Shown here: one piece after another, positions 1 through 8,483 of the stretch
Layout of the letters: each line of letters opens with the position of its first letter
Numbering within the stretch: position 1 is the first letter of the stretch
From: Candidatus Pelagibacter sp. RS39
GTDB taxonomy: Bacteria > Pseudomonadota > Alphaproteobacteria > Pelagibacterales > Pelagibacteraceae
Direction: 5' to 3'
Assembly: GCF_002101315.1 (NCBI RefSeq)
Contig: NZ_CP020777.1
Coordinates: 310,001 to 374,000 of the forward strand
DNA length: 64,000 nucleotides
Program-made: the position numbers and the translations under genes
The notes under the pieces: model-generated
The model's database searches: none
What the model saw: only the letters and a program-made list of their open reading frames with translations
Told to the model about the DNA's origin: nothing

Positions 1-1126
1 TAAAAATATTTTTTTCTTTAAAATCATTAAATAATTTTTTTTTAAAAAAGCTGTATAAAAATAAAAAAAAGATAAAGTAACCTAACAAGCCTTGTTCTGA
101 CAATAATTCAAAATGTATTTGATGAGGATGAGTTGTACATCTTTGATGTGTAAACTTTAGATTTTCTTTAAAATATCTTTTATCATAACACTCAAATCTA
201 AAGTTTTTATTTCCAACACCATTCAATTTATTATTTTTAAAAATCTCAATAGCAGTGTCATAATGAGCAAAGTACTTAATGTTTTCAAATCGTTGAAAAA
301 AGGTTTTCGGTTTTTCAACGTTAAGAATTCTGTAAAAGAATTCTGTTTGTTTCATTAGAACAGTTGGAAAAATAAAAAATAAAGATGTTGCAAGGAGGAT
401 TGTTAATATAAGCAAATGAAACTTTCTTAATATCAATTTTCTTTCATCTATAAAATAAAAAATTAAAAGAAAAAGAATAGTTGACTTTAAAAAAGCTGAT
501 CTTTCCCCTGTGATAAGAATACTAAAAAAAACAAGGATTAGTATTGAATTTAAAATAATCTTATATTTTTTAGTAAGTTTATTTTGAAAAAAAAAAATTG
601 TCGTTATAAAGCCAAAACTAAAAAGAAAAGTTCCAACTACATTTTCGTCATAGAAGAAACTAGTAATTCTGGTTCCGTCTAGACTTTTGAAACCCAACAT
701 GTTTGATCCAGTGAACTTCTCAAAAAAAATATCTATTATGATTATGAAAATTATAAATAGCCAGAATTTAAAAATTTTATCTAAAATTTCTTTTTTATTT
801 AATAGTAGAGGAATAGCTGGGAATAATATTAAAAATTTTAAAAATAATAAAGATCTTAAAATTCCATCGTAGCCGAATGATTGATTGATGTAGTAATTAA
901 CAAATGAATTTAAACAGAGATATAAATACAATATTGAAAGTATTATAAAGTTTTTATTCTTCAACCAAGTAAAATTTTTAGTTCGCAAAACATTAAAAAT
1001 AAATAATATAAAAATACTTAGTAAATAAAAATTTATAAAAAAATTACCAATAATAATAGCTATAGGAAGTGTAGCAAATAGAATAATTATAAAGTTATCT
1101 TTTATATCTAATTTTTTTGATATCAT
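1..1126 (-). CDS. O-antigen ligase / polymerase-like membrane protein (truncated by window edge)
   Basis: The complement is open from an ATG at 1126 to the window edge (375 codons, no stop), so the C-terminus lies outside. The product is strongly hydrophobic with many predicted membrane helices. A periplasmic-loop motif THPHQIHFELLSEQG (near residue 335) matches the conserved HPHN...E..G signature of Wzy_C/WaaL-type O-antigen ligases and polymerases. These enzymes join or polymerise glycan on an undecaprenyl or lipid A carrier at the periplasmic face of the inner membrane. It is divergent from the membrane protein starting at 1301. The exact role (ligase versus polymerase) cannot be told from sequence alone; the family call is fairly secure. 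Confidence 0.8.
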   Translation of the reverse strand, partial: MISKKLDIKDNFIIILFATLPIAIIIGNFFINFYLLSIFILFIFNVLRTKNFTWLKNKNFIILSILYLYLCLNSFVNYYINQSFGYDGILRSLLFLKFLILFPAIPLLLNKKEILDKIFKFWLFIIFIIIIDIFFEKFTGSNMLGFKSLDGTRITSFFYDENVVGTFLFSFGFITTIFFFQNKLTKKYKIILNSILILVFFSILITGERSAFLKSTILFLLIFYFIDERKLILRKFHLLILTILLATSLFFIFPTVLMKQTEFFYRILNVEKPKTFFQRFENIKYFAHYDTAIEIFKNNKLNGVGNKNFRFECYDKRYFKENLKFTHQRCTTHPHQIHFELLSEQGLLGYFIFFLFLYSFFKKKLFNDFKEKNIF

Positions 1127-1284
1127 TGTTAGAGATTCTAATTATTCTTATATTGATTTTTAATTTTTACAACAAAGTTTATTTGAGGTAAAAGTCATTG
1201 ATATTTATTTGCTTATTATGGGACTAAAAAAAAATCTGTTAAGAAAAATGATCGTAATCCAAGTTTCTTTTTAGATTGATGGAA

Positions 1285-1300
1285 TATAATTAAATTTTAA
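1285..1300 (+). promoter_or_regulatory. Putative -10 element with very short leader
   Basis: A perfect TATAAT lies at 1285-1290, ending only 10 bases before the ATG at 1301. If used, transcription would start about 1297, giving a nearly leaderless mRNA; no purine-rich ribosome site is visible before this ATG. The -35 region is weak. The rest of the 1127-1300 divergent gap is AT-rich and shows nothing else convincing. Confidence 0.35.
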
Positions 1301-2956
1301 ATGATAAACTTACCTATACTTTACTTTGGTTATTTGATTATCTTGTTTTCGATTATTGGTTTTGGATACTTATCCTCTAAACTTTTATCTATCAGACTCT
1401 CTCTTGGAGAATTAGGTTTAAGTGGAATTTTATTAATGACAATTTTATCATATATTACTAATTTATTTGTTTCTCACGGGTTTATTCACAATTCTATTTT
1501 TTTGCTAATAGGCTTATTTGCTTGCTTTTTTATATCAAAAAAAAAATTATTCAGAAAAAAAATTAAAATAATTATATTAATCTCATCTGTTTTGTTCATC
1601 GGAATTCTGATGCACAAAACACATGATGATTTTTTTTACTATCATTTCCCATACACAATTTCATTAATTGAATTGAAAAAAATATTTGGTGTAGGTAATT
1701 TAGAACATGGATTTCGTACTCCATCTTCAATATTTTATTTTAATTCTTTATTTTATCTTCCGATTTTGGAAAAATCTTTGATTAATAGTGGTGCTATATT
1801 TTTCTTAATTTTTTCAAATATATTTCTGATTCAAAAAATATTTAATCAATTAAAAAATAAAAGATACAATTTTATATTAGTATTATCTCTATTTTCTTTA
1901 TTATTTATTAATACAATTTTTTACAGAATAGCTGAACATGGGACTGATAGATCGGCATTAATTCTTATTTTTATTTTAGCCATTCACTATCTTGAGGGAA
2001 CAAATAGAAAACTAAGTAAGATAAATTTTAAACATTATTATCAAAAAATACTAATTACTGTCCTTCTAATAGTCTCACTAAAAAGCTTTTATCTAATTTA
2101 CACGATCTTTATACTAATCCTATTTTTTGAATATAGAAAAATTTTATTTGAAAAAACTTATTATAGAAAAATCTTTTTTGAGCGGGTGAGCTACTATTTT
2201 TTAATTGGGGTTACAATTTTTATATTTACTATTTTTTCAAATACTGGTTGCTTAATTTATCCTGCCAGTTTTACCTGTATCGAGTCATTTTCTTGGTCTA
2301 TACCAAAAAAAGAGGTTATAGAAATGAAAACCTGGTATGAACTTTGGTCTAAAGCAGGTGCAAGTCCAACTTACCGAGTAGATGATGTTGAGTATTATTT
2401 ATCTGGATTAAATTGGTTTCCTAATTGGCTACATAATCATTTTTTTAATAAAATTTCAGATTTTTTATTATCTTTATTTTTGATTGTAATGATTTCCTCA
2501 TTTTTTTTAGTCAAATTTAAAAAGAAAAGATTAAAAAAAAACAATATTTATTTATTTTATTCTGCAATTGTACTTTTACTGCTTGAATGGTTTTTAAATC
2601 ATCCAGCTTTAAGATATGGCGGTTTTACACTTATTGGATTGTCTATTTTTATTCCTCTGAGTATATTTATTGAGAGTAAACTTAATTTGACCTCTAATCT
2701 AAAAAAAAAGATTACTTTTTTAATTTTCTTATCTTTCTCTATCTTTTTATTTAAAAACATCGATAGAATTTTTAAAGAGACTAAAAAATATAACTATAAT
2801 CCTCTGATTAATGCTCATTATTTTATTAATAACAATTCTAACCATTTTAATGAATTATTTTTAAAAGCAGAAAAAAAAAGAAATATTGATGGAAAAAAAT
2901 TTTATATTGTTTTAGATAAAGATTTAATAAAAAAATTAAATTTAAACAATGACTAA
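1301..2956 (+). CDS. Large multi-pass membrane protein, surface-polysaccharide context (function unknown)
   Basis: A 551-residue protein with about ten or more hydrophobic helices and Lys-rich loops, alternating as in polytopic inner-membrane glycan enzymes. A loop near residue 105 contains HKTHDDFFYYH, an acidic/aromatic patch reminiscent of the first periplasmic loop of membrane glycosyltransferases, and it resembles the LIC_10190-type membrane proteins, but I cannot confirm the family. It overlaps the downstream epimerase by 8 bases, so the two are probably co-transcribed. The setting between an O-antigen ligase and an epimerase suggests a role in envelope glycan assembly; that is inference. 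Confidence 0.75.
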   Translation: MINLPILYFGYLIILFSIIGFGYLSSKLLSIRLSLGELGLSGILLMTILSYITNLFVSHGFIHNSIFLLIGLFACFFISKKKLFRKKIKIIILISSVLFIGILMHKTHDDFFYYHFPYTISLIELKKIFGVGNLEHGFRTPSSIFYFNSLFYLPILEKSLINSGAIFFLIFSNIFLIQKIFNQLKNKRYNFILVLSLFSLLFINTIFYRIAEHGTDRSALILIFILAIHYLEGTNRKLSKINFKHYYQKILITVLLIVSLKSFYLIYTIFILILFFEYRKILFEKTYYRKIFFERVSYYFLIGVTIFIFTIFSNTGCLIYPASFTCIESFSWSIPKKEVIEMKTWYELWSKAGASPTYRVDDVEYYLSGLNWFPNWLHNHFFNKISDFLLSLFLIVMISSFFLVKFKKKRLKKNNIYLFYSAIVLLLLEWFLNHPALRYGGFTLIGLSIFIPLSIFIESKLNLTSNLKKKITFLIFLSFSIFLFKNIDRIFKETKKYNYNPLINAHYFINNNSNHFNELFLKAEKKRNIDGKKFYIVLDKDLIKKLNLNND

Positions 2957-3836
2957 AAAAATTATTGTTGTAACTGGTGGAGCTGGTTTTGTTGGTGCAA
3001 ATTTAATAGAAAAATTTTTAAGGAATACACAATGCAAAATTATAAGCATTGATAATTATAGTTCTGGGACAGTTAAAAATCATATCAAAAATAAACGAGT
3101 ACTATATATTAAGGACTCATCATCAAACATTTCAAAGATTCTCAACAAATATAAAACAAAAATACATACAATTTTCCACTTTGGTGAATTTTCAAGGATA
3201 TATCAAAGTTTCTTAAAGATGGATGAATGTATTATGTCAAACTCAATTGGTACACATGCTGTTTTCAATTTTTGCTTATCCAATAAAATTAAATTAGTTT
3301 ACTCAGCTACTTCTGCAACGATAGGCAATAAAGGAAAAGATAAAAACTTGTCACCATATGCTTTCACAAAAGCTAAAAATCTGGAAATGTTAGAGAATTT
3401 GAAAAATTGGTTTAACTTTAAATACGAGATTTTATATTTTTATAATGTTTATGGACCAAAACAAATATCTGTTGGACCTATGGCTACAGTAATTGGTATT
3501 TTTGAAAATCAATATAAAAATAAAAAGCCTTTAACTGTTGTAAAACCTGGCAATCAATCTAGAAGATTTACACATATTGATGATACAGTAGATGCATGTT
3601 TTTATGCATGGAAAAAAAATAAATGTAGACACTATAGTATTTCAACAAAAAAAAGTTACACAGTTTTAGAAGTAGCTAGAATGTTCAAAACTAAGATAAA
3701 ATTTTTAGCTCCTAGAAAAGGTGAGAGATATGCCTCTGCTTTAACAAATATGAATTTGTCTAATAAAGTTTATAAAATTTTTGGTAAAATTAGCCTTAAA
3801 AATTACATTAAAATCATTGTTAATAGTAAAAAATGA
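2949..3836 (+). CDS. NAD-dependent sugar nucleotide epimerase/dehydratase
   Basis: A 295-residue extended short-chain dehydrogenase. The N-terminal Rossmann motif TGGAGFVGANL (residues 9-19) binds NAD, and the catalytic YxxxK is seen as YAFTK (about residue 137). A conserved NVYGP stretch follows in the middle of the protein. It is somewhat shorter than typical UDP-glucose 4-epimerases (about 330). It would interconvert or dehydrate a nucleotide sugar in the cytoplasm for surface glycan synthesis. Its ATG overlaps the preceding membrane-protein gene by 8 bases, and it is the last gene before the 5S rRNA. Substrate is not predictable from the sequence. Confidence 0.88.
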   Translation: MTKKIIVVTGGAGFVGANLIEKFLRNTQCKIISIDNYSSGTVKNHIKNKRVLYIKDSSSNISKILNKYKTKIHTIFHFGEFSRIYQSFLKMDECIMSNSIGTHAVFNFCLSNKIKLVYSATSATIGNKGKDKNLSPYAFTKAKNLEMLENLKNWFNFKYEILYFYNVYGPKQISVGPMATVIGIFENQYKNKKPLTVVKPGNQSRRFTHIDDTVDACFYAWKKNKCRHYSISTKKSYTVLEVARMFKTKIKFLAPRKGERYASALTNMNLSNKVYKIFGKISLKNYIKIIVNSKK

Positions 3837-3848
3837 AGACTTAAATTG

Positions 3849-3876
3849 TTTACATTAAACTTATTTTATGTATAAG
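3849..3876 (+). promoter_or_regulatory. Putative sigma-70-type promoter of the 5S rRNA gene
   Basis: TTTACA at 3849-3854 and TATAAG at 3871-3876 are separated by 16 bases, with TG immediately before the -10. The expected start point, 6-7 bases after the -10, coincides with the 5S 5' end at about 3882. This would let the detached 5S be transcribed independently of 16S/23S. Confidence 0.55.
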
Positions 3877-3881
3877 ACTTC

Positions 3882-3997
3882 TGCCGGTAATTATTGCGAA
3901 AGAGTTATACCCGACACCATTCCGAACTCGGAAGTCAAGCCTTTCTGCGCCGATGATACTTTGTCTTAAGACATGGGAGAGTAGGACGTTGCCGGCA
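3882..3997 (+). rRNA. rrf: 5S ribosomal RNA
   Basis: A roughly 116-base gene. The ends pair as TGCCGG (3882-3887) with CCGGCA (3992-3997), forming the 5S terminal helix, and the interior carries the universal loop signature CCGAACTCGGAAGTCAAGC followed by a GGGAGAGTAGG segment. No 23S rRNA lies in the 3.9 kb upstream; instead there are surface-polysaccharide genes, so the 5S is physically separate from 16S/23S, as known for SAR11 genomes. It is followed 15 bases later by rpmJ. Confidence 0.95.
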
Positions 3998-4012
3998 TTT
4001 AATTAAAATGCT

Positions 4013-4138
4013 ATGAAAATTAAAAGTTCATTAAAATCCCTAAAAAAAAGAGATTTAAATTCCAAACTTGTCAGAAGAAGAGGCAGAATTTATATTATAA
4101 ATAAAACTAATCCAAAATTTAAAGCGAGACAAAAATAG
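4013..4138 (+). CDS. rpmJ: 50S ribosomal protein L36
   Basis: A 41-residue basic protein starting [14 protein letters not shown] and ending [12 protein letters not shown], which matches bacterial L36 over its whole length, including the conserved [15 protein letters not shown] core. This is the longer, zinc-ligand-poor L36 form common in alpha- and gammaproteobacteria: no Cys is present. It sits 15 bases downstream of the 5S rRNA gene and just ahead of a small cytochrome oxidase subunit gene. The assignment is secure despite the small size. Confidence 0.93.
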   Translation: MKIKSSLKSLKKRDLNSKLVRRRGRIYIINKTNPKFKARQK

Positions 4139-4143
4139 TCTAT

Positions 4144-4254
4144 ATGGATAATGAAAGCCACAAAAATACATGGAATAATTTTACTAAATTTGTTCTGTGG
4201 GGAACTGTCGCTGTTATAGTTGTATTAGTATTAATGGCAATCTTCTTATTGTAA
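4144..4254 (+). CDS. aa3-type cytochrome c oxidase subunit IV-like small membrane protein
   Basis: A 36-residue protein: a polar N-terminus (MDNESHKNTWNNFTKFVLWG) followed by one hydrophobic helix ending in LLMAIFLL-type residues. The N-terminal TW..F.KF..WG pattern followed by a single helix matches the alphaproteobacterial aa3-type oxidase subunit IV family (CoxIV-like), a tiny accessory subunit of the terminal oxidase. It starts 5 bases after rpmJ and ends 9 bases before pntAA, so it is probably co-transcribed with the transhydrogenase. Being so short the call rests on pattern and context. Confidence 0.7.
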   Translation: MDNESHKNTWNNFTKFVLWGTVAVIVVLVLMAIFLL

Positions 4255-4263
4255 GTTTCTTAT

Positions 4264-5352
4264 ATGAGAATTGGATCAGTTTTAGAAAATCAAAAAATTG
4301 AAAAAAGAATATCTATAACTCCTGATATAATAAAAAAATATACTTCATTGGGATTTGAAATTTTTTTAAGTGAAAACTACGGCCATCACATTGGTATTAA
4401 TGATAATGAATACTCAAAATTAGGTGTCAAAATCTCTAAAGATGAAAAAGAAATTATAAACACATCAGACATTATAGTTCAGCTAGGAATGCTTCCAGAT
4501 AATAAAAGCACACTAGTTAAAGAAAATCAGATATTAATTGGAATTTTAAATCCTTATGAAAATAAAGATAAATTAGAAAGCTTAGCTAAAAAGAAAGTTA
4601 ATCTTTTCTCTTTAGAATTACTTCCTAGAATCACAAGAGCTCAATCTATGGATATATTATCATCACAAGCAAATTTAGCTGGATATAAAGCTGTTATAGA
4701 GTCTTTTGCTAACTTTGAGAAAGCTATACCCATGATGATGACTGCTGCAGGAACAATTCCTGCTGCTAAAGTTTTAGTAGTAGGAGCTGGAGTTGCCGGA
4801 CTTCAAGCAATCGCAACAGCCAAAAGAATGGGGGCAATAGTATTTGCAACAGATGTTAGAATGGCTTCTAAAGAACAAGTTGAAAGTTTAGGTGGAAAAT
4901 TTTTAACAGTTGAAGGGTCAGAAAATCTTGAAACCGAGGGCGGCTATGCAAAAGAGGCTTCAGCAGATTTTAAAAATAAGCAAGAACAACTATTGTCTGA
5001 AACTCTAAAAAAGATTGATATTGTAATTTGTACAGCTTTAATACCAGGAAAAAAGGCTCCATTAATAATTAAAGAAAGTATGATTAATAATATGCAACCT
5101 GGTTCAGTAATTTATGACTTAGCAGCAATACAAGGTGGAAATACTGCTTTCACAGAAGTTAACAAAACTATCGAAAAAAATGGCGTAAAAATAATGGGAG
5201 AGAGTAATATTTTAAATAAATTGCCAATTTCAGCATCTAGTTTATATGCAAAAAATATGTTTAATTTTGTCGATAATTTATTTGATAAAAAAAATAAAAA
5301 AATAAATATTAATCTTGAAGACGAAATAATAGAAAAAACATTAATTAAATAA
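4264..5352 (+). CDS. pntAA: NAD(P) transhydrogenase subunit alpha, part 1 (NAD-binding)
   Basis: 362 residues, the soluble domain I of proton-translocating transhydrogenase, which uses proton-motive force to reduce NADP+ with NADH. The PNT signature RAQSMDILSSQAN lies at residues 125-137 and the dinucleotide motif GAGVAG at 174-179. Alanine dehydrogenase/PNT N- and C-terminal domains are both complete. As in many alphaproteobacteria the E. coli-type alpha subunit is split, so this gene ends before the membrane part, encoded by the next gene one base away. The N-terminus MRIGSVLENQ fits the family start. Secure. Confidence 0.96.
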   Translation: MRIGSVLENQKIEKRISITPDIIKKYTSLGFEIFLSENYGHHIGINDNEYSKLGVKISKDEKEIINTSDIIVQLGMLPDNKSTLVKENQILIGILNPYENKDKLESLAKKKVNLFSLELLPRITRAQSMDILSSQANLAGYKAVIESFANFEKAIPMMMTAAGTIPAAKVLVVGAGVAGLQAIATAKRMGAIVFATDVRMASKEQVESLGGKFLTVEGSENLETEGGYAKEASADFKNKQEQLLSETLKKIDIVICTALIPGKKAPLIIKESMINNMQPGSVIYDLAAIQGGNTAFTEVNKTIEKNGVKIMGESNILNKLPISASSLYAKNMFNFVDNLFDKKNKKININLEDEIIEKTLIK

Positions 5353-5353
5353 T

Positions 5354-5662
5354 ATGGAAATAGATCCTTTAATTTTTAGATTGAGTATATTTATTCTATC
5401 AATATTTGTTGGATATTATGTTGTTTGGAGTGTAACCCCATCACTGCACACTCCTTTAATGTCAGTTACAAATGCAATTTCATCTGTAATTATTGTAGGG
5501 GCTATAATTGCAGGATTATCTGGAAATCCAGACAGTATATTTAATACATCAAGTATTTTTGGTTTTTTGGCCATAGCATTAGCGGCAATAAATATTTTTG
5601 GGGGATTTCTTGTGACTCAAAGAATGTTAGCAATGTATAAAAAAAAGAAAAAGGAAAAATAA
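5354..5662 (+). CDS. pntAB: NAD(P) transhydrogenase subunit alpha, part 2 (membrane)
   Basis: 102 residues with three to four hydrophobic helices and a conserved VWSVTPSLHTPLMSVTNAISS segment (here residues 24-44), the hallmark of the membrane part of the transhydrogenase alpha subunit. It ends in a basic tail. It forms part of the proton channel with PntB. The gene lies one base after pntAA and its stop overlaps the pntB start by one base, consistent with translational coupling and fixed stoichiometry. Secure from sequence and context. Confidence 0.95.
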   Translation: MEIDPLIFRLSIFILSIFVGYYVVWSVTPSLHTPLMSVTNAISSVIIVGAIIAGLSGNPDSIFNTSSIFGFLAIALAAINIFGGFLVTQRMLAMYKKKKKEK

Positions 5663-7059
5663 TGATATCAGCAAATTTATCAGCAATTTTTTATTTAATT
5701 TCTGGAGTTCTTTTTATATTAGCATTAAGAGGATTGTCTTCACCTGAAACTTCAAGACAGGGAAATTTTTTTGGAATTTTAGGAATGATTATTGCAATAA
5801 CAGTAACTTTTTTATCTATAGGTAATTTTTCAACAGGTTTTATTTTTGTCCTAATATTTATTTTGTTAGGTGGATCAATCGGAGCATTTATAGCCTATAG
5901 GATACCAATGACCGCAATGCCAGAACTTGTTGCTGGATTTCATAGTTTGGTTGGTTTAGCTGCAGTTTTTGTTGCGATTTCAGCTTTTCTAAATCCTGAA
6001 GCATTTAATCTTGGAACAAAAGGAGATATTAAACTTGGAAGTTTGATTGAAATGTCAATTGGAGCAGCAGTTGGTGCGATAACATTTTCTGGGTCTATAA
6101 TCGCTTTTTTAAAACTTCAAGGAATTATGTCTGGCTCACCTATAGTATTTAAAGGCCAACATCCTCTGAATGCAATAATTCTTATTTCAATAATTATTTT
6201 AATTTACTTTTTGTGTGCATCTCAATCTTCAAATTTATTTTGGATATTATTAGCGGTTTCATTTCTAATTGGATTTCTTCTAATTATTCCAATCGGCGGA
6301 GCAGATATGCCAGTTGTAATTTCAATGTTAAATTCTTATTCAGGATGGGCTGCAGCAGGAATCGGATTTACTCTTGAGAATACTGCACTAATAATCACTG
6401 GAGCATTAGTAGGTTCATCTGGAGCTATATTATCTTACATAATGTGCAAAGGTATGAATCGTTCATTCTTTAACGTAATATTGGGAGGATTTGGAGCAAC
6501 AGACAGTAGTTCCAGCTCTGCAAATAAAGAACAAAGACCAGTCAAAAGTGGTAACGCTGACGATGCTGCATTTTTAATGAAAAATGCTTCATCGGTAATC
6601 ATTGTTCCTGGGTATGGAATGGCAGTAGCACAAGCTCAACATGCCTTAAGAGAAATGGTCGATACATTAAAAAAAAATGACATAAAAGTTTCTTATGCAA
6701 TTCATCCAGTTGCAGGTAGAATGCCTGGACATATGAATGTTTTATTGGCTGAAGCAAATGTCCCATATGATGAAGTTTTTGAATTGGAAGAAATTAATAA
6801 TGACTTTGCCAATGCAGATGTAGCTTTTGTAATTGGTGCAAATGACGTAACAAACCCAGTTGCTAAAACAGATCCTCAAAGCCCGATTTATGGAATGCCA
6901 GTTTTAGACGTTGAGAAATGCAAATCAGTTTTATTTGTAAAAAGAAGTCTATCCCCAGGATATGCAGGAATTGATAACGATTTGTTTTATAAAGAAAATA
7001 CACTTATGTTATTTGCTGATGCAAAAAAAATGACAGAGGATATTACTAAAAACTTATAA
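5662..7059 (+). CDS. pntB: NAD(P) transhydrogenase subunit beta
   Basis: 465 residues: an N-terminal membrane part of about eight or nine helices (residues 1-270) and a C-terminal soluble NADP(H)-binding domain III. The latter shows GYGMAVAQAQHALREM and GANDVTNP, both typical of NADP binding in this family. It completes the three-gene pnt operon. In this organism it could draw on the proton gradient generated by respiration or by the proteorhodopsin at 59.4 kb to make NADPH. It is followed 10 bases later by the transaldolase. Confidence 0.96.
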   Translation: MISANLSAIFYLISGVLFILALRGLSSPETSRQGNFFGILGMIIAITVTFLSIGNFSTGFIFVLIFILLGGSIGAFIAYRIPMTAMPELVAGFHSLVGLAAVFVAISAFLNPEAFNLGTKGDIKLGSLIEMSIGAAVGAITFSGSIIAFLKLQGIMSGSPIVFKGQHPLNAIILISIIILIYFLCASQSSNLFWILLAVSFLIGFLLIIPIGGADMPVVISMLNSYSGWAAAGIGFTLENTALIITGALVGSSGAILSYIMCKGMNRSFFNVILGGFGATDSSSSSANKEQRPVKSGNADDAAFLMKNASSVIIVPGYGMAVAQAQHALREMVDTLKKNDIKVSYAIHPVAGRMPGHMNVLLAEANVPYDEVFELEEINNDFANADVAFVIGANDVTNPVAKTDPQSPIYGMPVLDVEKCKSVLFVKRSLSPGYAGIDNDLFYKENTLMLFADAKKMTEDITKNL

Positions 7060-7069
7060 CGAATTTTTA

Positions 7070-7765
7070 ATGATTACAAAAATATTTTGTGATATTGCAG
7101 ATATAAATCAAATTAGGAAGTTTAGTAAAAAAAAAATTGTTAAAGGTTTCACAACAAACCCTAGTCTTATGAGATTAGCTGGAGCCAAAAATTATCAAAA
7201 ATATTCTAAAGAAATATTAAAAGTTTGTAAAAAACCTATTTCATTTGAAGTTTTTGGCGATGATTATAACTCAATAAAAAGACAAGCTTTAATTATTAAA
7301 TCTTGGGGCAAAAATGTTTATGTTAAAATACCTGTGGTTAATTCAAAAGGTGTTTTCATGGGTAAAATTATAAAAGAATTGAATAATAGAAATATTAAAT
7401 TGAATATTACAGCTGTATATAATGCTCATCAGACTAAAAAAATTTTAAAATGTTTAAACAAAAAATCAAAAGTAATAATTTCAATTTTTGCTGGAAGAGC
7501 AGCAGACACAGGTAAAGATCCTATACCAGAATTTAAAAAAAGTATTTCAATTTCCAAAACATATAAAAATGTAGGAATTTTATGGGCAAGTGTGAGAGAG
7601 CCATATAATTATTTACAAGCTAAACAACTAGGTTGTCATATAATTACAATACCACCAAAAATAATCGAAAAAATTGAAAAATTTGGAAAATCATATAATT
7701 CGTTAACACTTGATACTGTAAGAAACTTTTTAACAGATAGTAAAAAATCTAAATTTAAACTTTAG
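7070..7765 (+). CDS. Transaldolase (TalC/FSA-like short form)
   Basis: 231 residues, the length of the short transaldolase/fructose-6-phosphate aldolase group. Motifs seen: GFTTNPSL near residue 26, and YVKIPVV carrying the Schiff-base lysine (about residue 86), then NITAVYN and FAGRAADTG. It transfers a dihydroxyacetone unit in the non-oxidative pentose phosphate pathway, working with the transketolase at 18.2-20.2 kb. It lacks the C-terminal extension of E. coli TalA/B. Its stop shares the four bases TTAG (7762-7765) with the stop of the convergent methyltransferase. Whether it acts as transaldolase or aldolase is not settled by sequence. Confidence 0.88.
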   Translation: MITKIFCDIADINQIRKFSKKKIVKGFTTNPSLMRLAGAKNYQKYSKEILKVCKKPISFEVFGDDYNSIKRQALIIKSWGKNVYVKIPVVNSKGVFMGKIIKELNNRNIKLNITAVYNAHQTKKILKCLNKKSKVIISIFAGRAADTGKDPIPEFKKSISISKTYKNVGILWASVREPYNYLQAKQLGCHIITIPPKIIEKIEKFGKSYNSLTLDTVRNFLTDSKKSKFKL

Positions 7766-8436
7766 TTTTTGTAAATCTGAACATTATAGAATAAATTTAT
7801 GTCAGGAGATTTAATTTTTAATGGAAGAAATTCCTCAAATATTGAGTCTTTAAAATGAAATCTTATTATTGACCGTAAGTTAAAAACAGAGTTGATATGC
7901 TCTGTTGCATTTATATATTCATACTCTTCACCTGAAATATTGTATGTTTTTTTTATTGAAAATAGCCTTATCATCAATCTACCCAATCGCCATGCAAATC
8001 CAGGGTCTGTTGGTAATGCTATTGATAGAACACCACCTTTTTTTAATTTACTCATCATCTCAAAAATAAACTCTTCAGGACTTAAAATATGCTCTAAGCA
8101 ATGTGAAATTATTATCCTATCAAAATAATCATCATCATAGGGTAATTTGCGTCCATCATATTTTTTGAATTTAATCTTAGAGTTTTTTTCATCTTTATAA
8201 ATTTCGTCAGCATAATCTGATGTATCAACAATATGATATTCATTATAATCGTGTGATAGATAATTGATATGAGGAGCGCTGCCAGCTCCTACCTCTAATA
8301 TTTTGTCATAAGTCTCTTTTTTTTTAAAATTTTCAAGTTTTTTGTGGCAGTAATTCATTAAGATCCCTAAAAAACCTGAATAGAGATGGGAATTATATTT
8401 TTTATCTAGATCTCTAAATATTTCTTTTTTATACAT
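7762..8436 (-). CDS. Class I SAM-dependent methyltransferase
   Basis: About 224 residues from the ATG at 8436. A longer reading to 8478 exists but would leave only 5 bases to the divergent gene, so the internal Met is preferred. The SAM-binding motif I is ILEVGAGSAPH, followed by motif-II-like acidic residues, DDYFDRIIISHCLEH (type 11 methyltransferase signature), and a KKGGVLSIALP motif. The C-terminal half is basic and aromatic. It is the first of four surface-sugar-type genes inserted between the transaldolase and tRNA-fMet. The methyl acceptor is unknown; a sugar or lipid-linked precursor is a guess from context. Confidence 0.85.
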   Translation of the reverse strand: MYKKEIFRDLDKKYNSHLYSGFLGILMNYCHKKLENFKKKETYDKILEVGAGSAPHINYLSHDYNEYHIVDTSDYADEIYKDEKNSKIKFKKYDGRKLPYDDDYFDRIIISHCLEHILSPEEFIFEMMSKLKKGGVLSIALPTDPGFAWRLGRLMIRLFSIKKTYNISGEEYEYINATEHINSVFNLRSIIRFHFKDSIFEEFLPLKIKSPDINLFYNVQIYKN

Positions 8437-8483
8437 ACTCTTTAAGTTGCAAATTAATTGTATTTTTAAAATTATCAATAAGA

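Noticed and set aside
687-872. Plus-strand 61-residue frame
   Set aside because: It lies antisense inside the O-antigen ligase-like gene, which shows a clear family motif on the minus strand; no family or ribosome site for the short frame.
1218-1274. 18-residue frame starting MGLKKNLLRK in the gap before 1301
   Set aside because: Too short, no coupling to a neighbour and no recognised family; likely chance in AT-rich DNA.
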